From Vibrio mimicus (lineage in GTDB: Bacteria > Pseudomonadota > Gammaproteobacteria > Enterobacterales > Vibrionaceae), in NCBI RefSeq assembly GCF_019048845.1, contig NZ_CP077426.1:295501-359500 (forward strand): DNA of 64,000 bases, in the 5' to 3' direction. The notes beneath the pieces were generated by a model that saw only the letters and a list, made by a program, of their open reading frames with translations, made no database searches and was not told the DNA's origin. The position numbers and the translations under genes were made by a program. This document shows, piece after piece, positions 27,082 through 36,284 of the stretch (the stretch's first letter is position 1; every line of letters starts with the position of its first letter).

Positions 27082-27873
27082 ATGACGCCAACCGCTTTAT
27101 TTCAATCGCTCTGGAATGATTATATTGAGCGCCTCTGCCCATCGGCAGAGAAAGTGCATCAACTCTTACAAGAAGATGAGCCACTGATTAATGATCACAT
27201 CGCGCTGCGCACTTTTAATGTCGCGCCGCTAGGATTAGAAACGATGGCGAAGCCGTTTTTGGCGCTCGGCTATCAGCCGTGTGGTGAGTATGAATTCAAA
27301 AGCAAAAAGCTGGCAGCCAAGCATTTTGAACATCCTGACCCTTTGCAACCGAAAGTCTTCATTAGTGAACTGAAAGTCGAAGAGTGTTCACCAGAGCTGC
27401 AAGCCATTGTGGAGAAGTTGGTGGCTCAGGTCGATGCCGAAGCGTTATCTGGTGAGGCTTTTCTGTATGGTGGCCGTTTATGGGACTTAAGCCATGCCGA
27501 TTATCTCACCTTAGCTAAAGAGAGCGAGTATGCGGCTTGGCTTGCGGCGCATGGCTATGGTGCAAACCACTTTACGGTGAGTGTCAATCAGCTCAAGGCG
27601 CTGCATGAAGTAAAACAGGTCAATGACCATCTGCGTCAGCATGGCTTTAGCATTAATGAATCGGGTGGTGAAGTGAAAGGCACGCCGGAAGTGTTGCTAG
27701 AGCAATCTTCAACTATGGCCGATAAAGTCTTAGTGCGTTTTAACGAAAGTGCGCAGATGATCCCCGGTGGTTTTTATGAGTTCGCCAAACGTTATCCAAT
27801 GGCCAATGGGTTGCTCTACCCCGGATTTGTCGAAGCATCGGCGGATAAGATTTTTGAAAGCACGAACCGTTAA
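27082..27873 (+). CDS. DUF1338 family protein (2-oxoadipate dioxygenase/decarboxylase-like)
   Basis: 263-residue cytoplasmic protein of the DUF1338 family. A characterised relative, HglS, is an iron enzyme that turns 2-oxoadipate into 2-hydroxyglutarate in lysine catabolism; this shorter version is less studied. Likely metal ligands are visible: His in NDHIALRTFN (about residue 39), His in GANHFTVSVN (about 165) and Glu in GGFYEFAKRYP (about 240). An ATG follows AAGGAGGCGC, a strong ribosome site. It stands behind the ast genes but is separated by a terminator, so a direct part in arginine breakdown is only suggested by position. Confidence 0.85.
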   Translation: MTPTALFQSLWNDYIERLCPSAEKVHQLLQEDEPLINDHIALRTFNVAPLGLETMAKPFLALGYQPCGEYEFKSKKLAAKHFEHPDPLQPKVFISELKVEECSPELQAIVEKLVAQVDAEALSGEAFLYGGRLWDLSHADYLTLAKESEYAAWLAAHGYGANHFTVSVNQLKALHEVKQVNDHLRQHGFSINESGGEVKGTPEVLLEQSSTMADKVLVRFNESAQMIPGGFYEFAKRYPMANGLLYPGFVEASADKIFESTNR

Positions 27874-27893
27874 GGTTGCCGTGTGATACAAGC

Positions 27894-27927
27894 AAAAAAA
27901 TAGCCACCGCTGGGTGGCTATTTTTTA
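27894..27927. terminator. Bidirectional terminator between the DUF1338 gene and crp
   Basis: TAGCCACC (27901-27908) pairs with GGTGGCTA (27913-27920), flanked by an A-run on the left and a T-run on the right. It therefore serves both convergent genes. Confidence 0.92.
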
Positions 27928-27938
27928 TAACGGAATGC

Positions 27939-28571
27939 TTAGCGAGTACCGTAAACCACGATGGTTTTACCGTGGGCAGAGATCAGGTTCTGCTCTTCCA
28001 GCATCTTCAGGATGCGGCCAACGGTTTCACGAGAACAACCAACGATTTGACCGATCTCTTGACGAGTGATCTTGATTTGCATGCCATCTGGGTGAGTCAT
28101 CGCGTCTGGCTGACGCGCAAGGTTCAGCAGAGTTTGAGCGATACGGCCAGTTACGTCTAGGAACGCAAGGTCGCCAACTTTCTGGCTGGTCACTTGCAGA
28201 CGACGAGCCATTTGACCTGAAAGGCGCATCAAGATGTCAGGGTTTACTTGGATCAACTGACGGAATTTCTTAAATGAGATTTCAGCCACTTCACACGGTG
28301 TTTTAGCACGAACCCAAGCGGTACGCTCTTGGCCTTCTTCAAATAAGCCAAGCTCACCGATAAAATCACCTTGGTTTAGGTAAGAGAGAATCATCTCTTT
28401 ACCTTCTTCATCTTTTATCAGTACCGCAACCGAACCTTTCACGATGTAATACAGCGTTTCCGCCTTCTCACCCGCGTGGATCAATGTGCTTTTTGATGGG
28501 TACTTATGAATGTGACAATGTGAAAGAAACCACTCTAGTGTTGGATCGGTTTGAGGTTTACCTAGAACCAT
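27939..28571 (-). CDS. crp: cAMP receptor protein (CRP)
   Basis: Global regulator that binds cAMP and then TGTGA-N6-TCACA sites. The 210-residue sequence is nearly identical to E. coli CRP. The cAMP pocket [19 protein letters not shown] (about residues 71-90), the dimer helix, and the helix-turn-helix [21 protein letters not shown] (about 168-188) are intact. In vibrios CRP controls carbon use, competence, biofilm and virulence genes. It is a single gene with its own terminator and a candidate autoregulatory CRP site upstream at 28765-28780. Confidence 0.98.
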   Translation of the reverse strand: MVLGKPQTDPTLEWFLSHCHIHKYPSKSTLIHAGEKAETLYYIVKGSVAVLIKDEEGKEMILSYLNQGDFIGELGLFEEGQERTAWVRAKTPCEVAEISFKKFRQLIQVNPDILMRLSGQMARRLQVTSQKVGDLAFLDVTGRIAQTLLNLARQPDAMTHPDGMQIKITRQEIGQIVGCSRETVGRILKMLEEQNLISAHGKTIVVYGTR

Positions 28572-28764
28572 AATAATCTCACTTCCTCTGCAGGGTACGC
28601 TTGCCGCTATCCATATTTTAGCGAAGCCTCAATTGGGCTTACTAGAATAAGAGGTGTTACCCAAGGCTGCAAGCTATCTTATGTTTCGGTTAAGAATAGT
28701 ATCCTTTTTCGAAATCGATTTCTTGATTTTAATCGTGTCACCAGTCCGATTTGCTACGCAAAAT

Positions 28765-28780
28765 TGTGCACATGATCACG
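28765..28780. promoter_or_regulatory. Candidate CRP-binding site upstream of crp
   Basis: TGTGC-N6-TCACG matches the CRP consensus at 8 of 10 core positions. It lies about 190 bases before the crp start in the 242-base crp-prkB gap. Autoregulation of crp is known in E. coli; its use here is inference. Confidence 0.45.
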
Positions 28781-28813
28781 GTATGAAAAGTAAGCATTCA
28801 TCACTGTTCGGAT

Positions 28814-29683
28814 CTAGCCGATTTTTCCGGTTTCGATCAGTTGTTGCAGTAGCGGACGCACAATCAAATCCATGGCAAAACTCATCTTGCCACCAGGAAC
28901 CACGATGGTGTTGTGGCGTGACATGAATGAACCATCAATCATCGCCAGTAAGTACGGGAAATCGACGTTTTTGATGCCACGAAAACGGATCACCACAAAA
29001 CTCTCATCCAGTGTTGGAATGCCTTTGGCATTGAGTGGGTTAGAGGTATCGACCGTAGGAACACGTTGAAAGTTGATATGGGTGCGTGAAAACTGTGGGG
29101 TGATGAATTTGAGGTAGTCGTCCATTGAACGCACGATAGAATCCATCACCGCTTCGCGTGAATGGCCGCGATCGCGCGTATCGCGTACGTATTTTTGGAT
29201 CCACTCAAGGTTAACGATAGGTACCATACCAATCAAAAAGTCGACGTGTTGCGCGACATTGACATCACCATCGACCACACCGCCGTGTAAGCCTTCATAA
29301 AACAGCACATCTGAGTTTTCGGGCAGTGATTGCCAAGGCGTAAACGTGCCGGGCATCTGGTTATACGGCACTGCTTCATCAAAGGTGTGCAAGTAGCGGC
29401 GTACTTGGCCGGTGCCTACTTTTCCGTATTGGCGGAAGAATTCTTCAAGGGTTGGGAAATCGTTGGCTTGGGGACCAAAGTAACTGATATGGCGACCTTG
29501 CTCGCGCGCTTTGCGGATTTCCACATCCATTTCTGGGCGAGTAAAACGGTGGAAACTGTCTCCTTCCACCCAAGCGGGTTTGATGTTCATCATATTGAAC
29601 ATCTTGCGAAAGGCTTCTGAGGTGGTGGTGGTACCGGCGCCGGAAGAACCGGTCACCGCAATAATCGGATGTTTGGCTGACAT
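28814..29683 (-). CDS. prkB: Phosphoribulokinase-like protein PrkB
   Basis: P-loop kinase-like protein of 289 residues, similar to phosphoribulokinase, conserved next to crp and yheU in gammaproteobacteria. Visible: P-loop VTGSSGAGTTTTS (residues about 10-22), EGDSFHRFTRPEMDVEI, and YEGLHGG with a Walker B-type acid (about 127-133). The organism has no sign of a Calvin cycle here, so the real substrate is unknown and the name is by family only. Start at ATG 29683 (MSAKHPIIAVTG). Confidence 0.9.
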   Translation of the reverse strand: MSAKHPIIAVTGSSGAGTTTTSEAFRKMFNMMNIKPAWVEGDSFHRFTRPEMDVEIRKAREQGRHISYFGPQANDFPTLEEFFRQYGKVGTGQVRRYLHTFDEAVPYNQMPGTFTPWQSLPENSDVLFYEGLHGGVVDGDVNVAQHVDFLIGMVPIVNLEWIQKYVRDTRDRGHSREAVMDSIVRSMDDYLKFITPQFSRTHINFQRVPTVDTSNPLNAKGIPTLDESFVVIRFRGIKNVDFPYLLAMIDGSFMSRHNTIVVPGGKMSFAMDLIVRPLLQQLIETGKIG

Positions 29684-29779
29684 GACAAACCTTGTCCTTT
29701 AAGTCCTTGATTTTGGTGCTAACTTAGACACCTTCCGAAAAATGACTATAGCACGGAAAATGCTGTCGTCACGGCATGG

Positions 29780-29989
29780 CTAAAACGGATGGCATTTAAT
29801 ATCCACGGTTTCATGCAATTCTGAATAGACGATCACAGCTTGTCCAGATTGTAATTGAGTACGTACCTGAGCAATTTTCTCTTCTAGCGAGACTTCAATA
29901 TCGCCATAGTCGGTGCCTTCACGCAGCACAAATTCACGGATCAAATTATCGAGTGTTTCCGGCGCAATTTGTTGCCATGGAATGATCAT
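29780..29989 (-). CDS. yheU: YheU family small protein (UPF0270)
   Basis: 69-residue cytoplasmic protein opening [29 protein letters not shown], the signature of UPF0270/YheU. It is acidic, with no membrane segment, and of unknown function. A good ribosome site (AGAGGT) precedes the ATG. It is conserved between yheT and prkB, as here, and is probably co-transcribed with one of them. Confidence 0.9.
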   Translation of the reverse strand: MIIPWQQIAPETLDNLIREFVLREGTDYGDIEVSLEEKIAQVRTQLQSGQAVIVYSELHETVDIKCHPF

Positions 29990-30098
29990 AAATACCTCTT
30001 TATTTTATGACGGATCCCAACTCGACTTGGAGCGTTCACTCCAAGTCGTTTGAGTCTTTCCCCTTACAATGATACTGCATTAAAAGAGGAGGGGCGCG

Positions 30099-31088
30099 TT
30101 AGGATTGATGCAGAAAGTCATCACGCAGATGTGAGTAATACTCGGGCAGGGTTTGCTCTAGCCAAAAGCGGGGCTTTAGCCATGATCCACTCAGAAAGCC
30201 CACATGGCCGCCGTGCTCAAACAAACGGTAATCGATGTTCGCTGGCAGTGGGAAATTTGGGATCACGGCTTCGGTCATAAACGGATCATCTTTGGCATGG
30301 ATGATCTGTGTTGGGACGCGGATCTGGGTGAGTTGCTTGAGTCCCGAACATTGCTGATAGTAATCAGCTGCATCTTGAAAACCGTGTAGTGGCGCGGTGA
30401 TCACATCATCAAACTCAGCGAGTTTAGCGATGGCGTTGATCCGCTCTGAGCTCAGTGGCAAAGCGTTTTCCAGCAGTGTGTATTTAGCCATGGCATTTTT
30501 CTTTAAAGAAGAGAGCAGATACGCGCGATACACTTTAGAGAAACCTTGCTCGATACGTTGTGAGCAGGCGGCTAAATCGAGTGGAGCGGAAATCAAGGTT
30601 GCGGCGCTGACGATAGGATCATCACGATACTGCGCAAGATAGTTCGCGAGCATGTTGCCGCCGAGTGAAACACCAACGGCAACGATAGGGCGCCCGGGCA
30701 ATTGTTTGCGCAGGTACTCAAGCACAAAACGCGCATCCCCCGTTTCACCAGAATGGTAAGCGCGTGCTAAGTGGTTGGGTTTACCACTGCAACCGCGAAA
30801 ATGCATCATGACTGAGAGCCAGCCTTGCCTCGCAAACGCGTGCATCAATCCGTTGGCATAGGGGCTATTAAAGCTGCCTTCTAAGCCGTGAAACAGAACA
30901 AACAGTGGCTTGTGCTGTGCATGTGGCGTGCGCCAGTCTTCACTCCATGCTAAATCGAGGAAGTCTCCATCTGGAGTGAATAGGGTTTGCCATTCGGCAG
31001 CAAACAGCGGCTGTTTACGCAGTAAGCGTGGCAGCAGAGTTTGTAAATGGGGATTAGCAAGCCCCTTGGCAGCAATAAAATGAGTCAT
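30099..31088 (-). CDS. yheT: YheT-type alpha/beta hydrolase
   Basis: 329-residue esterase-like protein of the AB-hydrolase 4 (YheT/Eht1) family. It has FHGLEGSFNSPYANGLMHA, the nucleophile elbow VGVSLGGNMLANYL (Ser about residue 143), an acid in IHAKDDPFM, and a final His in FEHGGHVGFLSG. The bacterial substrate is not known; eukaryotic relatives are acyltransferases/esterases. Its ATG overlaps the stop of the upstream TIGR02444 gene by 4 bases (31085-31088), so translation is coupled. Confidence 0.9.
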   Translation of the reverse strand: MTHFIAAKGLANPHLQTLLPRLLRKQPLFAAEWQTLFTPDGDFLDLAWSEDWRTPHAQHKPLFVLFHGLEGSFNSPYANGLMHAFARQGWLSVMMHFRGCSGKPNHLARAYHSGETGDARFVLEYLRKQLPGRPIVAVGVSLGGNMLANYLAQYRDDPIVSAATLISAPLDLAACSQRIEQGFSKVYRAYLLSSLKKNAMAKYTLLENALPLSSERINAIAKLAEFDDVITAPLHGFQDAADYYQQCSGLKQLTQIRVPTQIIHAKDDPFMTEAVIPNFPLPANIDYRLFEHGGHVGFLSGSWLKPRFWLEQTLPEYYSHLRDDFLHQS

Positions 31089-31570
31089 GATTTTGAATTA
31101 TGGTGTTCACAGTGCGGAGCAGAAAATTGCTCGGCTAAGTATTCAGCGCCGAGCATCTTACAGTATTGCTGCGTGAGCGGTATAGCTTGCGCGGGATAGA
31201 GTGTTAACCGATTGAGACATTCTACCAAATCTGCTTGCTGCTGCTTTTCCAGTTGCAGCTCAAACTGCAGCGCTTCGCGATAGAGGGTGTCCGGAAGATG
31301 GGTTTTAAGCCGACGCCGCAAATCGCGAAAACTGTGCAACAGATTTTCTGAATGATTGAGACATTCCAGCACGGTTGGCCAGTCGGCTTCGGTTAAGGTG
31401 AGTTGCTGTTCATCGATCCATTTGAGCAACAGCAGCAGATTGACATTGCCGTTGTGGCTATTTTGCAATCGTAAGCACGCCTCTTTCACCTCGCGTACAC
31501 TGTAATACTGCAAACTGAATTGCCAGAGTCTTTCCAGTGTTAATCTTGGTTTGGCGTGCTCATCACTCAT
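31085..31570 (-). CDS. TIGR02444 family protein of unknown function
   Basis: 161-residue helical cytoplasmic protein that matches the TIGR02444 pattern: LWQFSLQYYSVREVKEACLRLQNSHNGNVNLLLL near the start, then a long charged helical region. No catalytic motif is visible. Its ATG directly abuts the stop of the ABC-F gene and its end overlaps yheT, forming a tight three-gene unit (ABC-F, TIGR02444, yheT) seen in many gammaproteobacteria. Function unknown. Confidence 0.85.
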   Translation of the reverse strand: MSDEHAKPRLTLERLWQFSLQYYSVREVKEACLRLQNSHNGNVNLLLLLKWIDEQQLTLTEADWPTVLECLNHSENLLHSFRDLRRRLKTHLPDTLYREALQFELQLEKQQQADLVECLNRLTLYPAQAIPLTQQYCKMLGAEYLAEQFSAPHCEHHNSKS

Positions 31571-33487
31571 TTAACCGTTGAACTCCCGTTCCATCTCTTC
31601 CAAGGTTTCCTGCTCGGCCATCCATTCTAGCTCGACTTGCTCTAGCTCGGATTTGGCGGCGGCTTGTTTAGCCAACACCTCAGTCAGTGTCGCTTTATTC
31701 TGTGCTTCGTACAGTGAGGTGTCCGACAATTGTGCTTCCATCTCACTGACAACGTGGTTCAACTTATCGAGTTTCTCTTCTAATTGTGTCAGCTTTTTGC
31801 GAATTGGTGCAGTGAGCTTACGAAAATCGGCTTCACGGCGCTTTTGCTCTTTTTTCGCCGCGGCACTGTTCGCGCTATTCGCAGTATTGGTCGGTTGGGT
31901 TTCTTTACGCTCGGCTTTTTGCTGATCGGTTAGCCATTTGTAGTAGTCATTCAAGTCGCCATCAAACGGGCCGACTTGGTGATCATGCACTAAATAGAGA
32001 TCATCAGTGGTGGCTCGCAGTAAGTAGCGATCATGGCTGACGATCACCATCGCCCCTTCATAGCTTTGTAGCGCAAGCGTTAGTGCCTGACGCATATCCA
32101 AATCCAGATGGTTGGTGGGTTCGTCGAGCAGCAGTAAGTTGGGCTTTTGCCATACAATCAGCGCCAGTACTAAACGGGCTTTTTCACCGCCAGAGAAGGG
32201 CGCGACTTTTTCGAGCGCTTTCTCACTATGGAAACCAAAGCTGCCTAAGTAGTTACGCAGTTCCAGCTCATTTTTATCCGGCGCGATTTGCATCATGTGT
32301 TGCAGCGGCGTCTCTTCTGGATGCAGTGTTTCCAACTGATGCTGCGCAAAGTAACCAATTTTCACCCCTTGCGAGTATGTGCAGTCACCCGATTGCGGTT
32401 TGAGCTCACCCGAGAGCAGTTTGATCAAGGTGGATTTACCTGCGCCGTTACGACCAAGCAGACCGATGCGACTGCCCGGCACCAGATTGAGGCGGATTTT
32501 CTCGAGGATGAGGTTATCGCCGTAGCCCGCCGCGACCTGATCCATCATCAGGATCGGGTTAGGTAGTGCAGCGGGTTCACGAAATTCAAAGCTGAATGGG
32601 TTATCAAACTGTGCAGGCAGCACTTTTTCCATCCGCTCCAGCGCTTTGATCCGACTTTGTGCTTGGCGAGCTTTCGACGCTTTATAGCGAAAGCGATCAA
32701 TATAGCTTTGCATATGTGCCATCTGCTTTTGTTGCTTTTGATAGATAGCTTGTTGCTGAAGCATTTTTTGTGCGCGCTGAGTTTCAAACGACGAGTAGTT
32801 ACCCGTGTATTCATTCAGCGTCTGATTTTCAATATGCACAATGCGATTGACGATTGGGTCGAGGAAATCGCGGTCATGGGAAATCAGGATTAGCGTGCCG
32901 GGGTAGCTTTGCAGCCAACGCTCCAGCCACATCACCGCATCCAAATCCAAGTGGTTGGTCGGTTCGTCGAGCAGCAGTAAATCTGAGCGGCAAATCAGCG
33001 CTTGCGCGAGGTTTAAACGCATCCGCCAGCCACCAGAAAATTGGGTCAGGCTCCAGCTCATCTGCTCTTGAGTAAAGCCTAAGCCGTCAAGCAGTTCTGA
33101 GGCGCGAGCGCGAATGCTGTAACCACCGACCATCTCGATTTTGCCATGCAAATCGGCCACTTTGGTGCCGTTGTCGGCCGCTTCTGCGTCCATCAATTGG
33201 CGCTCAAGTTCGCGATATTCGCGATCGCCATCGATGACGTATTCCAATGCTGTGCGATCCAGCGCCGGGGTTTCCTGTGCTACCCAAGCCAGCTCCCAGT
33301 GCGCTGGCTTGCTGAAGGAGCCCGCATCAATGGTGAGTTCATCTTTCAGCAGTGCAAAGAGAGTGGATTTGCCGCAGCCGTTTTTGCCCACTAAGCCGAC
33401 TTTGTCGCCGGGATGAATGGTAGCTGAAGCTTGCTCAAGGAGTGGTTTGCCGCCACGCAGTAGCTGAATCTCAGAAAAGGTAATCAT
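31571..33487 (-). CDS. yheS: ABC-F family ATPase, YheS-type
   Basis: 638-residue soluble ATPase with two ABC domains and no membrane domain. Domain 1 has GKNGCGKSTLFALL (about residue 34), LTQFSGGWRMRLNLAQAL and LLLDEPTNHLDLDAVMWLE. Domain 2 has GRNGAGKSTLIKLL and FSGGEKARLVLALI. The inter-domain arm (about 240-290) and the charged coiled-coil C-terminus (about 540-638) are typical of YheS. ABC-F proteins act at the ribosome E site, and YheS relatives help with stalling peptides. Heads the yheS-TIGR02444-yheT unit. Confidence 0.92.
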   Translation of the reverse strand: MITFSEIQLLRGGKPLLEQASATIHPGDKVGLVGKNGCGKSTLFALLKDELTIDAGSFSKPAHWELAWVAQETPALDRTALEYVIDGDREYRELERQLMDAEAADNGTKVADLHGKIEMVGGYSIRARASELLDGLGFTQEQMSWSLTQFSGGWRMRLNLAQALICRSDLLLLDEPTNHLDLDAVMWLERWLQSYPGTLILISHDRDFLDPIVNRIVHIENQTLNEYTGNYSSFETQRAQKMLQQQAIYQKQQKQMAHMQSYIDRFRYKASKARQAQSRIKALERMEKVLPAQFDNPFSFEFREPAALPNPILMMDQVAAGYGDNLILEKIRLNLVPGSRIGLLGRNGAGKSTLIKLLSGELKPQSGDCTYSQGVKIGYFAQHQLETLHPEETPLQHMMQIAPDKNELELRNYLGSFGFHSEKALEKVAPFSGGEKARLVLALIVWQKPNLLLLDEPTNHLDLDMRQALTLALQSYEGAMVIVSHDRYLLRATTDDLYLVHDHQVGPFDGDLNDYYKWLTDQQKAERKETQPTNTANSANSAAAKKEQKRREADFRKLTAPIRKKLTQLEEKLDKLNHVVSEMEAQLSDTSLYEAQNKATLTEVLAKQAAAKSELEQVELEWMAEQETLEEMEREFNG

Positions 33488-33618
33488 AAAAAATCGTTTA
33501 TCGCCCGTTGAATTTTCGCTCGGAATAGTAGGAGGAATAAGGATAAATGTCGATCATTATACAAATTGGGTTATGATGCTGAGTAACGGATTAGTAACAA
33601 ATCAGCGGAGTGCGCAAC

Positions 33619-34200
33619 TTGGTCAACCGAGAGCAAACGAAAGCCAAAGTGCTGGTGGTGTATGCGCACCCCGATCCACAACACTCCGTTGCCAATCAGG
33701 TGATGATGGAAAAGATTGCCGATTTAGAGCATGTTTCGATTATCGACCTCTACGCCACTTACCCCAATTTCTTTATTGATGTGCATGCTGAGCAGCAGCG
33801 CTTGCGGGAACATGATGTGCTGGTGTTGCAACATCCCCTCTATATGTATTCCTGCCCTGCTCTTTTGAAAGAGTGGATTGATCGCGTGTTGAGCAAAGGT
33901 TTCGCCTTCGGTAAACAGAGTGAGCTGAAAGGGAAACTTTGGCGCAGTGTGATTACCACTGGCGGCAACCACACCGCCTACGATCAACGCGGTTATAACC
34001 GTTATCCGCTGAATGAAATCCTGCAGCCGTTCGAGCTCAGTGCGGCTTTGTGTCAGATGCACTGGATTGAGCCTTTGGTGCTGTATTGGTCACGCAACAT
34101 CAGTGATCAAGAGCGTGCGCAGCATGCAGAGCGTTATCGGCAATGGCTACAAGAGATCGCCCACTGGCAAGGAGAGCCGTATGACGCCACTGACCAGTGA
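33619..34200 (+). CDS. kefG: Glutathione-regulated potassium-efflux ancillary protein KefG
   Basis: Flavodoxin-like NAD(P)H oxidoreductase that activates the KefB efflux antiporter. The sequence KAKVLVVYAHPDPQHSVANQ (flavin phosphate loop), FQHPLYMYSCPALLKEWIDRVLSKGFAFG and the YNRYPLNEILQPFELSAALCQMHW region match KefG/YheR. I chose TTG 33619, because CGGAG (33606-33610) is spaced properly for it. A GTG at 33610 in frame would lie inside that ribosome site. Its end overlaps kefB by 20 bases, so the two subunits are coupled. Confidence 0.9.
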   Translation: MVNREQTKAKVLVVYAHPDPQHSVANQVMMEKIADLEHVSIIDLYATYPNFFIDVHAEQQRLREHDVLVLQHPLYMYSCPALLKEWIDRVLSKGFAFGKQSELKGKLWRSVITTGGNHTAYDQRGYNRYPLNEILQPFELSAALCQMHWIEPLVLYWSRNISDQERAQHAERYRQWLQEIAHWQGEPYDATDQ

Positions 34201-35983
34201 TTTTCTCAGTAGCAGCGTGGTGTTTCTTGCCGCTGCGGTGATTGCAGTGCCTATCGCGCAGCGGGCGGGCTTAGGAACCGTATTGGGTTATTTGCTCGCA
34301 GGTGTTGCGATTGGTCCATGGGGATTGGGCTTAATCCGCGATGTGGAAGCGATTATGCACTTTGCCGAATTTGGTGTGGTGCTGCTGCTGTTTTTGATTG
34401 GCTTAGAGCTGAACCCGAAAAAATTGTGGAATTTGCGTGGACCTATTTTAGGTTTGGGTGGTGCGCAGGTAGTGGTGACGACCGCAGTGCTGGCCAGCGT
34501 AGCGCATTTACTGGGGTTGAGCTGGCAAAGCGCGTTAGTGATAGGTATGGGGCTGGCCCTTTCTTCCACCGCGATTGCCCTGCGTGTTATCGAAGAGCAT
34601 GAATTGACACGCACTGAGGCCGGGCAATCTGGATTTGCGGTGTTGCTGTTTCAAGATATAGCGGTGATTCCCATGTTGGCTTTGCTGCCGATCCTCGCAG
34701 GTAACAGCAGTGGCGATTGGCTGAGTGCATTGTGGATGATGGGCGGGATCGCCGCGTTATTGCTGGGCGGACATTTTTTACTGAACCCACTGTTTCGTTA
34801 CATCGCATTAAGTGGCGTTCGCGAACTGTTTACTGTCTCGGCTTTGCTCTTGGTGGTAGGTATCGCGTTGCTGATGCAAAAGGTTGGCCTTTCGATGGCG
34901 CTAGGCACTTTTTTAGCTGGGGTGATCCTCGCAGAAAGTGAGTTTCGCCATGAATTAGAAATTGCCATCGATCCCTTTAAAGGACTGCTGCTCGGGCTGT
35001 TTTTTATTTCGGTCGGTATGGCGGTGGATGTGGGGTTGTTACTCGTCAAGCCGCTGCAGATTATGCTAGCTGTGTTGGGCTTGGTGATCGTCAAAGGGCT
35101 GATCTTATATCTGCTGGCTCGGCTTTCCGGCACCGTTGCGAAAGCACGCAGTAAAATGGCGGTAATTTTAAGCCAAGGGGGGGAATTCGCCTTCGTGATC
35201 TTTACTGCCGCCAACACAGAAGGCTTGTTGAACCATGCACAAGTCTCCTTTTTGTTGGTGGTTGTCAGCTTGTCTATGGTTACCACTCCTTTACTACTTA
35301 GCGCTCAAAAACACTGGTTTGCCCGCCAACTCAATACGGAAGAAGCCCCTCTTACGCCAGATGTAGAAAACAAAGAGCCGCGAGTGATCATCGTCGGCTT
35401 TGGTCGTTTTGGTCAGATTGTTGGCCGCTTGTTGTACGCCAATAAAATTAAAGTCACCATTTTGGAAAGCGATGCCAGCCAAGTGCGCTTGCTGCGCAAG
35501 TATGGTTATAAAGTCTTTTATGGTGATGCGAGTAACCTTGAGTTACTGCGTGCTGCCGGTATAGAGCAAGCCGAAGCTTTGGTGATTTGTACTGATGACC
35601 CAGAGCAAGTGATCAAAATTGTTGAGCAGTGTCAGCACCATTTTCCTAAGCTCAAACTGTTGGCACGAGCTCGAAGCCGAGTGGAGGCTTACCAGTTATT
35701 GAGCCTTGGTGTGCAAAACTACACCCGAGAAACCTTTTTAAGTGCGCTGGATTTGGGACGCAAAGCCCTCATCCAGTTGGGAATGCATCCTTATCAAGCG
35801 AAGCGTGCTGAAGAGCATTTTCATCGCTTAGATAAAGCCATGCTCAAAGAGTTGCTACCGCAACACAATGAAGATAAACAACTCGAACTGCGCGCCAAAG
35901 AAGCACGCACTGAACTTGAAGAGATTTTCAACCGTGAGATGGACAGTGACCAACTCTCACGTCGATATTGGGAAAAGGAGTAG
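34181..35983 (+). CDS. kefB: Glutathione-regulated potassium-efflux system protein KefB
   Basis: K+/H+ antiporter gated by glutathione adducts, protecting cells from electrophiles by acidifying the cytoplasm. The 600-residue protein has a CPA2 membrane domain (about residues 1-385, some 12 helices). A RCK/TrkA-N domain follows (about 400-520) with RVIIVGFGRFGQIVGRLLYA and a following FYGDAS. A short helical C-terminus ends it. ATG 34181 (MTPLTSDFLSSS) follows AAGGAGAGCCGT. A longer in-frame reading from 34013 runs through kefG and is not coding. Confidence 0.93.
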   Translation: MTPLTSDFLSSSVVFLAAAVIAVPIAQRAGLGTVLGYLLAGVAIGPWGLGLIRDVEAIMHFAEFGVVLLLFLIGLELNPKKLWNLRGPILGLGGAQVVVTTAVLASVAHLLGLSWQSALVIGMGLALSSTAIALRVIEEHELTRTEAGQSGFAVLLFQDIAVIPMLALLPILAGNSSGDWLSALWMMGGIAALLLGGHFLLNPLFRYIALSGVRELFTVSALLLVVGIALLMQKVGLSMALGTFLAGVILAESEFRHELEIAIDPFKGLLLGLFFISVGMAVDVGLLLVKPLQIMLAVLGLVIVKGLILYLLARLSGTVAKARSKMAVILSQGGEFAFVIFTAANTEGLLNHAQVSFLLVVVSLSMVTTPLLLSAQKHWFARQLNTEEAPLTPDVENKEPRVIIVGFGRFGQIVGRLLYANKIKVTILESDASQVRLLRKYGYKVFYGDASNLELLRAAGIEQAEALVICTDDPEQVIKIVEQCQHHFPKLKLLARARSRVEAYQLLSLGVQNYTRETFLSALDLGRKALIQLGMHPYQAKRAEEHFHRLDKAMLKELLPQHNEDKQLELRAKEARTELEEIFNREMDSDQLSRRYWEKE

Positions 35984-35992
35984 TACAATCTC

Positions 35993-36193
35993 GTGAAACA
36001 GAAAAAACGTTTTATAGCCGGAGCAACCTGTCCTCAGTGTAAAACTGCAGATGCATTGCAATGGTGGATGGAGAACAGCATCGAACTGGTAGAGTGCGTC
36101 GAATGTGGGTTTCATGAACAGCGTAAACCTAAATCCGTTGAGCAGAGTCAGCACGCCAATGAACAGATGATCGGGATTTTTAAGCCAGAGTAA
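35993..36193 (+). CDS. yheV: YheV family putative zinc ribbon protein
   Basis: 66-residue protein starting with GTG (35993). Two CxxC pairs (ATCPQCKTADALQ and ECVECGFHEQR, about residues 12-15 and 35-38) form a zinc-ribbon-like knuckle, matching YheV/DUF2387. An AAGGAG at 35976-35981 serves as ribosome site, overlapping the kefB end. The function is unknown. It is conserved between kefB and slyD in gammaproteobacteria. Confidence 0.9.
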   Translation: MKQKKRFIAGATCPQCKTADALQWWMENSIELVECVECGFHEQRKPKSVEQSQHANEQMIGIFKPE

Positions 36194-36284
36194 TTGAGTT
36201 TCTGCGCATGATCTTCATAATATCGGCAACATTCCTCTCTTGGTTCGTATTTGACGGCGAAGAGACAACCTCCCTGGAGCAGTT

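Noticed and set aside
28654..28926. 90-codon plus-strand frame across the crp-prkB gap
   Set aside because: It runs into the prkB gene on the opposite strand, has no convincing ribosome site and no resemblance to any family.
34013..34180. N-terminal extension of kefB by 56 residues
   Set aside because: It is out of frame within kefG; kefB has a strong ribosome site at 34168-34180.
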